This document shows positions 1 to 7,312 of a DNA stretch of 64,000 bases, in pieces. Source of the DNA: Ruminococcus sp. (GTDB lineage: Bacteria; Bacillota; Clostridia; Lachnospirales; Lachnospiraceae); contig JAHHTL010000004.1 in NCBI GenBank assembly GCA_020024635.1, forward strand, positions 1 through 64,000. Reading direction: 5' to 3'. Made by a program: the position numbers and the translations under genes. Within the stretch, counting starts at the first letter, position 1. Each line of letters starts with the position of its first letter. The notes under the pieces are model-generated. The model was not told the origin of the DNA. It saw only the letters and a program-made list of their open reading frames with translations, and searched no databases.

Positions 1-13
1 AATTGTAAATGTG

Positions 14-43
14 TTGACAAAACAGGGGAAGATAGTGTATATT
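14..43 (+). promoter_or_regulatory. Sigma-A promoter of tRNA-Thr
   Basis: A consensus -35 box TTGACA (14-19) is followed after 18 bp by a -10 box TATATT (38-43). The tRNA begins about 28 bp downstream of the -10 box, as expected for a stable-RNA promoter. Confidence 0.8.
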
Positions 44-71
44 AATACTGTTGTGTAATTAATATACATCT

Positions 72-144
72 GCTGCCATGGCTCAGTAGGTAGAGCGTCG
101 CCTTGGTAAGGCGGAGGTCGGCGGTTCAAGTCCGCTTGGCAGCT
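72..144 (+). tRNA. tRNA-Thr (anticodon GGT)
   Basis: A 73-nt cloverleaf can be folded. The acceptor GCTGCCA (72-78) pairs with TGGCAGC (137-143), there is a GCTC/GAGC D stem, the anticodon loop TTGGTAA carries GGT, and the T arm contains GGTTCAAGTCC. The discriminator is T. No CCA is encoded, so the 3' end needs CCA-adding enzyme. It is a single-gene unit closed by a terminator. Confidence 0.95.
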
Positions 145-149
145 TTGTT

Positions 150-188
150 ATCCCACACTTGTTCATAAGACAGGTAGTGGGATTTTTT
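150..188 (+). terminator. Terminator of tRNA-Thr
   Basis: ATCCCAC (150-156) pairs with GTGGGAT (177-183), and an inner ACTTGT/ACAGGT helix extends the stem. A run of six T follows. It lies between the tRNA and the ATG at 240, which argues against starting the NUDIX gene at the TTG at 159. Confidence 0.8.
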
Positions 189-239
189 ATTAGATACAAT
201 GTAAGAAATGTAAAAATAAATGTTTTGGAGGGACGACAA

Positions 240-938
240 ATGCCATCATTTTTAAAAGATATTTCTAAGTTTTATGGCACTGGGGAGCTAAATCAAAAAG
301 GAGAGTCCTTGAAGGAGTTTCTTGAAACTTATGATCCCTATAAATACAAGACACCTAGTTGTACGACAGATGCTGTTGTATTTTCCTATGAAAAAGATCA
401 GAGGAGTCAGATAGAAGATTTGAAACTATTACTTGTAAAACGAAGCAATCATCCAAGTATTGGATATTGGGCGTTACCAGGTGGGTTCGTAAATATGGAA
501 GAAAACCTTGAGGATGCAGCAAAAAGAGAACTGGAGGAAGAGACGGGAGTTCCTAATTTACCAATGGAACAGTTTGCGGTATATGGAAATTTTGATCGAG
601 ATCCTAGAACGAGAATTATTACGACTGCCTATATGGCCCTTGTAAAACGAGAAGAAGTAAAGGTGCAAGCAGGGGATGATGCGGCAGATGCTGCCTGGTT
701 TCAGATTGGAATTCGCTTACTTTCAAAAGAAAGAAAAATGCATAGAATCGAAGAAGAATATGAATTGCATCTTTTTAATGCAGAAGTAGGAGTAGATACG
801 AAAGCTAAAATTTTACACACGACTACAGAAGGTATGATTCGGGAGGAGAAGTTTATTGTAATAGATGCAGGTAAGATTGCATGTGATCATGGAGCAATCA
901 TAACGCAAGCAATCTTGCTTTTGAAAAATCGATTGTAA
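240..938 (+). CDS. NUDIX hydrolase
   Basis: A 232-residue cytoplasmic protein with a complete NUDIX box at about residues 81-103 (G-x5-E-x7-REx2-EEx-G, read as GGFVNMEE...RELEEETGV). It should hydrolyse a nucleoside diphosphate linked to another group, with Mg2+ bound by the REx2EE glutamates. The PGGFV entry and the order of elements resemble the ADP-ribose pyrophosphatase group (COG1051), but substrate cannot be fixed from sequence. The roughly 50 residues before and 100 after the box are longer than in minimal NUDIX enzymes; the tail does not look like the winged helix of NrtR regulators. The ATG at 240 is chosen because GGAGGG lies 7 nt upstream and a terminator covers the longer TTG start at 159. 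The gene is monocistronic, ending in a bidirectional terminator. Confidence 0.88.
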   Translation: MPSFLKDISKFYGTGELNQKGESLKEFLETYDPYKYKTPSCTTDAVVFSYEKDQRSQIEDLKLLLVKRSNHPSIGYWALPGGFVNMEENLEDAAKRELEEETGVPNLPMEQFAVYGNFDRDPRTRIITTAYMALVKREEVKVQAGDDAADAAWFQIGIRLLSKERKMHRIEEEYELHLFNAEVGVDTKAKILHTTTEGMIREEKFIVIDAGKIACDHGAIITQAILLLKNRL

Positions 939-939
939 G

Positions 940-977
940 AAAAAGGAATGGTGCCGAAAGGGAACCATTCCTTTTTC
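940..977. terminator. Bidirectional terminator between NUDIX gene and NSS symporter
   Basis: AAAAAGGAATGGT pairs with ACCATTCCTTTTT around a short GCCGAAAGGGA loop. A-rich and T-rich flanks let it serve both convergent genes. Confidence 0.85.
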
Positions 978-990
978 TTTAACATATTGG

Positions 991-2454
991 TTATTTGCGT
1001 TTCTTTTTCTTTTGTCCGGTAACAAAAAATACCATGGTAAGAAATAGCAAAGCAATAATCATCCAAACAACAAAGACCAATCCTCGACCTTTGAACATAT
1101 CATAATATCCTTTCAAATATACGATCACAACAATCCATGGAAGAATGTTTGTCATATAAAAACGAAGTTTTTGTGGAAATTTTAGTCCTTGTCCACTATT
1201 TGCTTCTTGTATAAAATTCTTCCATCCCCATCCGTTTTTGTGGGTACAGAATAAAAGGTAAACGACAGAACCAAGAGGAAGAATATTGCTAGAAACAAGA
1301 AAATCTTCCAAATCCATAATATTTGTGCCGGCTCCTAGCGGTTGAAAGTTTGACCAGAGGTTAAATCCTAAAATACATGGAATGCTTAGTACAATAATCA
1401 ATAAGATATTGATGCCGACAGATTTTGTTCGGCTAAAATGGAAAAGATCCATTCCAAAAGAAACCAAATTTTCAAACACACCTACGATAGTGGATAAAGC
1501 GGCAAAAAATAGGAATAAAAAGAATAAAGATCCCCAAATTCTTCCACCAGGCATCTGAGAAAAGATGTTTGGTAAAGTTATAAATACAAGTGGAGGTCCT
1601 GCAGTGGTTTCAACATGAAAAGAAAAACATGCGGGAATTACAATAAGTCCGGCAACAAAAGCTACAAAGGTATCTAAGATTACTATATTCACAGATTCTC
1701 CGGCTAGAGAACGAGATTTATCAAGATAGCTACCGAAAATGGCCATTCCTCCCATACCAATACTCAAGGTGAAAAATGCTTGACTCATGGCACCGAAAAT
1801 AACATTTCCAATTCCGTTTTCGACCATTTTATGAAAATCAGGGATGAGATAAAAGCGTAGTCCTTCTTTTGCACCTGGTAAAGTAATAGAATGAATTGCC
1901 AAAACAATCATGATACAAAGCAGCGCAATCATGGTTACTTTCATGATTTTTTCTACCCCTTTTTGTAATCCGATGCAGCAAATTCCAAAGGCCAGCAAAA
2001 CAACGAGGATAGTCCATAAGAGTAAAGTGCCAGGGGAGGAAAGCATAGCGGTAAATTTAGATTCCACTTGGGAGGGATTTACGTTTACAAATTCTCCAGT
2101 CATCATTCGATAACAGTAATAAAGCATCCATCCGCCTACCATAGAATAAAACATAACAAGAAGATAATTTCCGGCAATGGCAATCCAGCGCATATAATGC
2201 CAACGACTTCCTTCTGGTTCTAAGTGGTTGTAAGAAGTAGCAATGCTTTTCTGACTAGCACGGCCTACGCTGAATTCACAGACGATAATCGGCAATCCGA
2301 TGATTACAAGAAAGACCAGATAGATCAGAATAAAGGCAGCTCCTCCAAATTTTCCCGTCATGTATGGGAATTTCCACACATTTCCCAATCCAATGGCACA
2401 ACCTGCAGAAACCAGGATAAATCCAAGACGGGAAGCAAATTGTTCACGTTTCAT
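991..2454 (-). CDS. Sodium-dependent symporter, NSS (SNF) family
   Basis: A 487-residue polytopic membrane protein of the neurotransmitter:sodium symporter family (LeuT fold). It couples Na+ to import of an amino acid or amine. TM1 carries the unwound SAGCAIGLGNVWKFPY segment that builds the Na+ and substrate sites. A TM6-like GMGGMAIFGSYLDKS segment follows near residue 235. About 11-12 hydrophobic segments are visible, normal for bacterial members. LeuT has arginine (Arg30, outer gate) where this protein has lysine in WKFP; the paralogue at 31054-32415 keeps arginine. GGAGG precedes the ATG, and a promoter-like TTGCAT-16-TATACT lies upstream on the same strand. The gene stands alone, divergent from glnS, so substrate cannot be inferred from context. 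Confidence 0.93.
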   Translation of the reverse strand: MKREQFASRLGFILVSAGCAIGLGNVWKFPYMTGKFGGAAFILIYLVFLVIIGLPIIVCEFSVGRASQKSIATSYNHLEPEGSRWHYMRWIAIAGNYLLVMFYSMVGGWMLYYCYRMMTGEFVNVNPSQVESKFTAMLSSPGTLLLWTILVVLLAFGICCIGLQKGVEKIMKVTMIALLCIMIVLAIHSITLPGAKEGLRFYLIPDFHKMVENGIGNVIFGAMSQAFFTLSIGMGGMAIFGSYLDKSRSLAGESVNIVILDTFVAFVAGLIVIPACFSFHVETTAGPPLVFITLPNIFSQMPGGRIWGSLFFLFLFFAALSTIVGVFENLVSFGMDLFHFSRTKSVGINILLIIVLSIPCILGFNLWSNFQPLGAGTNIMDLEDFLVSSNILPLGSVVYLLFCTHKNGWGWKNFIQEANSGQGLKFPQKLRFYMTNILPWIVVIVYLKGYYDMFKGRGLVFVVWMIIALLFLTMVFFVTGQKKKKRK

Positions 2455-2512
2455 AATAACCTCCTCTATATTCTGATTGCGGAATTAATTCTTTTCCGCT
2501 TTAAACCACTAC

Positions 2513-2540
2513 AGTATAACACACTTTTCATAAAATGCAA
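2513..2540 (-). promoter_or_regulatory. Probable promoter of the NSS symporter (minus strand)
   Basis: Read on the minus strand: -35 TTGCAT (2540-2535), 16-bp spacer, -10 TATACT (2518-2513). It lies about 60 bp upstream of the symporter start. Confidence 0.55.
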
Positions 2541-2558
2541 ATAAATTTTTTACAGTCC

Positions 2559-2587
2559 TTGAGAAACCATTCAATTTATGGTAATAT
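2559..2587 (+). promoter_or_regulatory. Probable glnS promoter
   Basis: TTGAGA (2559-2564), 17-bp spacer, TAATAT (2582-2587), about 44 bp upstream of the glnS start. No T-box leader elements are present in the short 5' region. Confidence 0.6.
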
Positions 2588-2630
2588 TAGGAACATGATG
2601 TAAGAAAAAGGGAACTTTGAGGAGGAAACT

Positions 2631-4298
2631 ATGGCAAACGAGACAGTTTCAAAGAATTTTATTGAACAGGAAATAGATAAAGACCTTGCAGAAGGCGTGT
2701 ATGATCATGTATGCACCAGATTTCCGCCAGAGCCAAACGGCTATTTGCACATTGGCCATGCGAAATCCATACTTTTAAATTACGGACTTGCGCAAAAATA
2801 TAATGGTACATTCCATATGCGTTTTGATGACACCAATCCGACAAAGGAGAAGATTGAATTTGTAGACTCAATCAAAGAAGATATAAAATGGCTTGGAGCA
2901 GATTGGAAAGATCATCTGTATTTTGCGTCAGATTATTTTGAGCAAATGTATGAGTACGCAGTAAAACTTATAAAAAAAGGAAAAGCATATGTGTGCGACT
3001 TGAGTGCGGATCAGATTCGTGAATATAGAGGAACTCTTACAGAGCCGGGGAAAAATAGCCCATATAGAAATCGTTCCGTGGAAGAAAATTTGGAACTGTT
3101 TCAAAATATGCGTGATGGAAAATATCAGGATGGAGAAAAGGTCCTTCGTGCAAAAATTGACATGGCTTCTCCAAACATTAACATGCGTGATCCGATTATC
3201 TACCGTGTTGCACGTATGACACATCACAATACAGGAGACAAGTGGTGCGTTTATCCAATGTATGATTTCGCACATCCGTTGGAAGATGCCATTGAAGGAA
3301 TTACGCATTCTATTTGTACTTTGGAATTTGAAGATCACAGACCACTTTACGATTGGGTAGTTAGAGAGTGTGAATTTGAAAATCCACCAAGACAGATTGA
3401 ATTTTCAAAATTGTATTTAACAAATGTTGTTACGGGAAAACGATATATTAAAAAGTTGGTGGAAGACGGCATTGTAGATGGGTGGGATGACCCACGTTTG
3501 GTTTCCATCGCAGCCCTTCGAAGAAGAGGATTTACGCCAGAGTCTATCAAGATGTTTATCGAAATGTGTGGGGTATCCAAAAGTCAAAGTTCGGTAGATT
3601 ATGCAATGCTTGAGTACTGCATCCGAGAAGATTTAAAGATGAAAAAGCCTCGTATGATGGCAATTTTAGATCCAATCAAGCTTGTGATTGATAATTACCC
3701 TGAAGACCAGGTGGAATATTTAGAGGTTGCAAATAACCTTGAAAATGAAGAACTGGGAAGTAGAAAAGTTCCATTTTGTAGAGAACTTTACATCGAACGC
3801 GAGGATTTCATGGAAGAGCCACCAAAGAAATATTTCCGTTTATTCCCTGGAAATGAAGTGCGTTTGATGCATGCTTATTTTGTGAAATGTGAAAGCTTTG
3901 TAAAAGATGAAAACGGGAAAGTGATAGAAGTACACTGTACCTATGATCCAGAGACAAAGTGTGGAAGTGGATTCACAGGAAGAAAAGTAAAAGGAACGAT
4001 TCACTGGGTACCGGCTCCATATGCACAGAAGGCAGAGGTAAGACTCTACGAGAATCTTGTGGATGAAGAAAAGGGAGTATACAATAAAGAGGATGGGTCT
4101 TTAAACTTAAATCCAAATTCTCTTACGATTTTAAAAGACTGTTACGTTGAACCAAGTTTTGCAGATGCAAGTGCGTATGACAGCTTCCAGTTTGTGAGAA
4201 ATGGATATTTTTGTATTGATGCGAAAGATTCCGCACCAGATGCACTTGTATTTAATCGCATTGTTTCATTGAAAAGTTCATTTAAGCTTCCAAAATAG
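2631..4298 (+). CDS. glnS: Glutaminyl-tRNA synthetase
   Basis: This 555-residue class I synthetase charges tRNA-Gln with glutamine. The HIGH motif is PPEPNGYLHIGHAKS near residue 35. The typical GlnRS segment GWDDPRLVSIAALRRRGFTPESI follows the catalytic core, and the C-terminal anticodon-binding beta-barrels contain GRKVKGTIHWV. The KMSKS-equivalent loop reads VVTGKRYIKKL instead of the MSKRK of E. coli GlnRS; I believe relatives in Lachnospiraceae share this. Length matches bacterial GlnRS. A GAGGAGG site sits 7 nt before the ATG. A free-standing GlnRS means tRNA-Gln can be charged directly. It is transcribed alone between a sigma-A promoter and the terminator at 4317. Confidence 0.97.
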   Translation: MANETVSKNFIEQEIDKDLAEGVYDHVCTRFPPEPNGYLHIGHAKSILLNYGLAQKYNGTFHMRFDDTNPTKEKIEFVDSIKEDIKWLGADWKDHLYFASDYFEQMYEYAVKLIKKGKAYVCDLSADQIREYRGTLTEPGKNSPYRNRSVEENLELFQNMRDGKYQDGEKVLRAKIDMASPNINMRDPIIYRVARMTHHNTGDKWCVYPMYDFAHPLEDAIEGITHSICTLEFEDHRPLYDWVVRECEFENPPRQIEFSKLYLTNVVTGKRYIKKLVEDGIVDGWDDPRLVSIAALRRRGFTPESIKMFIEMCGVSKSQSSVDYAMLEYCIREDLKMKKPRMMAILDPIKLVIDNYPEDQVEYLEVANNLENEELGSRKVPFCRELYIEREDFMEEPPKKYFRLFPGNEVRLMHAYFVKCESFVKDENGKVIEVHCTYDPETKCGSGFTGRKVKGTIHWVPAPYAQKAEVRLYENLVDEEKGVYNKEDGSLNLNPNSLTILKDCYVEPSFADASAYDSFQFVRNGYFCIDAKDSAPDALVFNRIVSLKSSFKLPK

Positions 4299-4316
4299 AT
4301 CATAACGATGCAATAG

Positions 4317-4350
4317 GGGCAGTTCTTCTTTGTTAGAAGAGCTGCCTTTT
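4317..4350 (+). terminator. Terminator of glnS
   Basis: GGCAGTTCTTCT pairs with AGAAGAGCTGCC (one G-T pair) around a 5-nt loop, followed by TTTT. Confidence 0.85.
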
Positions 4351-4385
4351 CAATCAAGGGAAACAAAAGGAATAGGAGAAGTACA

Positions 4386-5780
4386 GTGAATGAAATAACG
4401 ATTAGTTTGCATACAAAATCTAAAACTCCATTGTATGAACAGATCTATGAATACATAAAAAAAGATATTCAGTCTGGGAAAATTTCAAGTGGGGAAAAAT
4501 TACCATCTACACGTGCCCTGGCAAAACATTTGGAAATTAGTCGCAGTACGGTAGAGCTTGCGTATGAGCAACTTTTATCCGAAGGATATGTAGAGGCAAA
4601 ACCATGCAAAGGGTATTATGTATCGGTGCTAGATGGCCTGTATCAGATGAAGACTATTCCCAAAAGCCAAGAACATAAGGCTAGAAAAGAAAAAAAGATA
4701 GTATATGATTTTACACCCAATGGAGTGGATTTAAATAGTTTCCCTTATAGCGTATGGAGAAAGTTATCAAAAGAATGTCTGTTAGATGATCGGGCAGAAG
4801 TTTTCCGGTTAGGACATCCTCAAGGAGAGTATGAACTACGCAGTGCAATCTGTAATTACATTCATCAGGCAAGGGGGGTGAATTGCAGACCGGAACAAAT
4901 GATTGTAGGAGCTGGAAATGATTACCTTCTTATGCTGCTTACAACTGTGCTAGGACAAAACCATAAAGTAGCTTTGGAAAATCCAAGTTATAAGCAGGCA
5001 TATCGACTCTTTGAAAATTTATCCTATGATGTATGCACCGTCGATATGGATGAAAAGGGGATGAATATTCAAAAATTAAAGGAATCAAAAGCGAATATTG
5101 CCTTTGTGATGCCTTCTCATCAGTATCCGCTTGGGATTGTCATGCCAGTGCAAAGGAGAATGAGTCTACTTTCCTGGGCAGATGAAGAAGAAGGTCGTTA
5201 TATTATCGAGGATGACTACGATAGTGAATTTCGTTATAAGGGAAAACCAATTCCTGCACTACAAGGATATGATCATAATGACAAGGTGATTTACATAGGA
5301 ACATTTTCCAAATCCATTGCCCCATCGATACGAATGAGTTATATGGTATTGCCAGAAGTTTTATTGAAAAAGTATAAAGCGAAAAGTGGATTTTTAAATT
5401 CAACAGTTTCCAAAGTGGATCAAATGATTTTGCAGAAATTTATTGAAGAAGGATATTATGAACGACATTTAAACAAAACACGTGCGCTTTATAAAAGTAG
5501 ACATGATACCCTACTTGCATGTTTAAAAAACATGCAGGACAGATGTAAAATTTTTGGGGAAAATGCAGGGGTGCATTTACTTTTAGATTTTGGGGAGAAC
5601 TTTACAGAAGAAGAACTCATTCAAAGGGCGGAGAAGGAAAGTATTAAAGTCTATGGGCTTTCAGAATATTATACAAAGAAAATGAATCATAAAAGTGGAA
5701 TTATTCTCTTAGGATATGCAAATATGAGAGAAGAAAGCATTAAGCAAGCAGTAAATCTTCTTGATCAGGTATGGCAATAA
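4386..5780 (+). CDS. MocR/PdxR-type transcriptional regulator (GntR winged helix plus aminotransferase-like domain)
   Basis: A 464-residue two-domain protein. Residues about 1-75 form a GntR winged helix-turn-helix (KLPSTRALAKHLEISRSTVE). A linker leads to a fold-type I aminotransferase-like domain with the PLP-binding lysine in YIGTFSKSIAPSIRM (residue about 310). MocR proteins use PLP or a PLP-amine adduct as effector; known cases are PdxR (vitamin B6), GabR (GABA) and TauR (taurine). Translation starts at GTG 4386, with AGGAG 7 nt upstream. A class I aminotransferase gene follows after 28 nt on the same strand and is the most likely target or partner. No pdxST or gabTD is nearby, so I do not assign a specific regulon. 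Confidence 0.93.
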   Translation: MNEITISLHTKSKTPLYEQIYEYIKKDIQSGKISSGEKLPSTRALAKHLEISRSTVELAYEQLLSEGYVEAKPCKGYYVSVLDGLYQMKTIPKSQEHKARKEKKIVYDFTPNGVDLNSFPYSVWRKLSKECLLDDRAEVFRLGHPQGEYELRSAICNYIHQARGVNCRPEQMIVGAGNDYLLMLLTTVLGQNHKVALENPSYKQAYRLFENLSYDVCTVDMDEKGMNIQKLKESKANIAFVMPSHQYPLGIVMPVQRRMSLLSWADEEEGRYIIEDDYDSEFRYKGKPIPALQGYDHNDKVIYIGTFSKSIAPSIRMSYMVLPEVLLKKYKAKSGFLNSTVSKVDQMILQKFIEEGYYERHLNKTRALYKSRHDTLLACLKNMQDRCKIFGENAGVHLLLDFGENFTEEELIQRAEKESIKVYGLSEYYTKKMNHKSGIILLGYANMREESIKQAVNLLDQVWQ

Positions 5781-5808
5781 AAGAAGAGGAGAGAAAGGAG
5801 AGGTTCAT

Positions 5809-6996
5809 GTGATAGCAAAAAAAATGCAAGAAATGGTAAAAAATAGTTCTGCGATTCGTGCAATGTTTGAAGAAGGAACGAAGATGGCAAGTATGTATGG
5901 AGAGGACAAGGTCTATGATTTTAGCTTGGGTAATCCAAATGTTTGTGCTCCGCCGTCTGTAAAACAAGCCCTTCTAGAGTTGGTGACGACCGAAGATCCT
6001 AAAATTTTACATGGGTATAGCAACAGCAACAGTGGAGATCCTTATGTTCGAGATACGGTTGCCAATTCTTTGAATCGCAGATTTGGAACTACATTTCGTG
6101 GAAAAAATATTATTATGACAGTCGGGGCAGCAGGCGGGTTAAATGTCATTTTAAAAACAATCGTAGATCCTCATGATGAAGTGATTGTATTTTGCCCTTA
6201 TTTTGGAGAATATCGATCTTATATCAGCAATTTTGAAGGCGTATTGGTAGAGGTAAACGCAGATACAAAGACCTTTCAACCGAACATATCTGAATTTGAG
6301 AAAAAAATTACGGCAAAAACCAAAGCGGTTATTATAAATACTCCCAATAACCCAACAGGGGTCGTTTATGGTGAACCTGTAATTGTTAAAATTACAGAGA
6401 TTTTAAAACAAAAACAAGCGGAATTTGGCACAGAAATATATTTGATTTCTGATGAACCCTATAGAGAGATTGTCTATGATGGCTTAGAGGTTCCTTATCT
6501 AACAAAATTTTATGAGAACACAGTTGTCGCATATTCCTATAGCAAGTCTTTGTCTCTTCCAGGAGAGAGAATCGGATATCTTGTAGTTCCAGACGAAGTA
6601 TCCCAAAGTGAACTTGTGCTAGCAGCGGCAAATGTGGCAAATCGGATACTTGGATTTGTAAATGCTCCTTCCTTGTTACAAAAAGTGGTGGCAAGATGTA
6701 TCGACGAAAAAACAGATCTTGCATATTATGACAGGAATAGGCATACTCTCTATGAAGGACTAACCGGCTGTGGCTTTGAATGCGTAAAACCAGAAGGTGC
6801 ATTTTATCTTTTTATGAAATCTCCTGTGCCAGATGAAAAAGCATTTTGCGAACATGCGAAAAAGTACCATATTCTTATGGTGCCAGGATCTTCGTTTTCC
6901 TGCCCTGGTTATGTGCGAATTGCGTACTGCGTATCATATGAAACGATTGTAAGATCGTTACCAGAATTTAAAAAGCTGGCCGAGGAATATTTCTGA
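5809..6996 (+). CDS. Class I/II pyridoxal-phosphate aminotransferase
   Basis: A 395-residue fold-type I aminotransferase. Visible motifs are FSLGNPNV at the N-terminus, NTPNNPTGVVY for cofactor contact, SDEPYREIVYDG (PLP aspartate and tyrosine), SYSKSLSLPGERIGY with the Schiff-base lysine, and the substrate-carboxylate arginine region PGYVRIAY near the end. The family covers aspartate, aromatic and branched-chain enzymes; the donor/acceptor pair is not determined. It lies between a MocR regulator and an aromatic amino acid operon that contains no aminotransferase, so amination of phenylpyruvate and 4-hydroxyphenylpyruvate is a reasonable inference. The GTG at 5809 is preferred: GGAG lies 8 nt upstream and the longer TTG frame at 5761 would overlap the regulator. 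Confidence 0.9.
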   Translation: MIAKKMQEMVKNSSAIRAMFEEGTKMASMYGEDKVYDFSLGNPNVCAPPSVKQALLELVTTEDPKILHGYSNSNSGDPYVRDTVANSLNRRFGTTFRGKNIIMTVGAAGGLNVILKTIVDPHDEVIVFCPYFGEYRSYISNFEGVLVEVNADTKTFQPNISEFEKKITAKTKAVIINTPNNPTGVVYGEPVIVKITEILKQKQAEFGTEIYLISDEPYREIVYDGLEVPYLTKFYENTVVAYSYSKSLSLPGERIGYLVVPDEVSQSELVLAAANVANRILGFVNAPSLLQKVVARCIDEKTDLAYYDRNRHTLYEGLTGCGFECVKPEGAFYLFMKSPVPDEKAFCEHAKKYHILMVPGSSFSCPGYVRIAYCVSYETIVRSLPEFKKLAEEYF

Positions 6997-7022
6997 AAAT
7001 AAAAAGAAAATAGAAAAAACAC

Positions 7023-7062
7023 TTGAAAATTTCAAAAGAATATGGTAAACCCTATATATAAT
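7023..7062 (+). promoter_or_regulatory. Probable promoter region of the aro operon with an inverted repeat
   Basis: A strong -10-like TATATAAT (7055-7062) lies 24 bp before the leader peptide start. No good -35 box stands at the right distance. A perfect inverted repeat, TTGAAA-A-TTTCAA (7023-7035), covers the place where one would be and could be an operator or activator site. The element assignment is tentative. Confidence 0.5.
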
Positions 7063-7085
7063 ATTAAAAAGAAAGGAAGCAGAAT

Positions 7086-7187
7086 ATGAAAAACTTATTT
7101 GTAACAGCAGCATATTTTTTCTATTACTTTTTCTTTATGGGATTTAAGGGAAGAGTTGGTTTTGCTGTACAAAAAAGTTTTAGATAA
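7086..7187 (+). CDS. Phe/Tyr-rich leader peptide of the aro operon
   Basis: A 33-residue open frame (MKNLFVTAAYFFYYFFFMGF...) lies in an otherwise gene-free 316-nt gap. Residues 10-17 are eight aromatic residues in a row (Tyr-Phe-Phe-Tyr-Tyr-Phe-Phe-Phe; codons 7113-7136). In total 9 Phe and 3 Tyr occur among 33 residues, with no Trp. GGAAG precedes the ATG by about 6 nt. Downstream are a terminator (7225-7262) and the genes for DAHP synthase, prephenate dehydrogenase and prephenate dehydratase. This is the classic layout of a leader peptide whose slow translation under Phe or Tyr starvation prevents termination, as in pheL and trpL of enterobacteria. The peptide itself probably has no other function. 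Confidence 0.85.
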   Translation: MKNLFVTAAYFFYYFFFMGFKGRVGFAVQKSFR

Positions 7188-7244
7188 TGCTTTTGAAAGA
7201 TTATAGATAGACAAAAAGTATTGGAAAAGACTACACAGCTGACC
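7158..7244 (+). promoter_or_regulatory. Candidate antiterminator pairing of the aro leader
   Basis: GGTT-TT-GCTGT (7158-7168), inside leader codons 25-28, can pair with ACAGC-T-GACC (7235-7244). The second segment covers part of the 5' arm and the loop of the terminator. A ribosome stalled on the aromatic codons (7113-7136) would leave 7158-7168 free and favour this pairing; a ribosome reaching the stop at 7185 would cover it and allow termination. The pairing is only 9 bp with a small internal loop, so the exact helix is an inference. Confidence 0.5.
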
Positions 7245-7262
7245 GGCGGTGCAGTCTTTTTT
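7225..7262 (+). terminator. Attenuator terminator upstream of aroF
   Basis: AAAAGACT (7225-7232) pairs with AGTCTTTT (7253-7260). CAC/GTG and GC/GC helices continue inward with two mismatches, and the T run extends to 7262. It ends about 50 nt before aroF, placing it between the leader peptide and the operon. Confidence 0.8.
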
Positions 7263-7312
7263 GTATATGAAATCATTCAAGGCAAAATGGAACATATTCA
7301 GGAGGTAACACT

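Noticed and set aside
159..239. A longer NUDIX frame starting at TTG 159.
   Set aside because: It would begin inside the tRNA terminator hairpin, and a good GGAGGG site precedes the ATG at 240.
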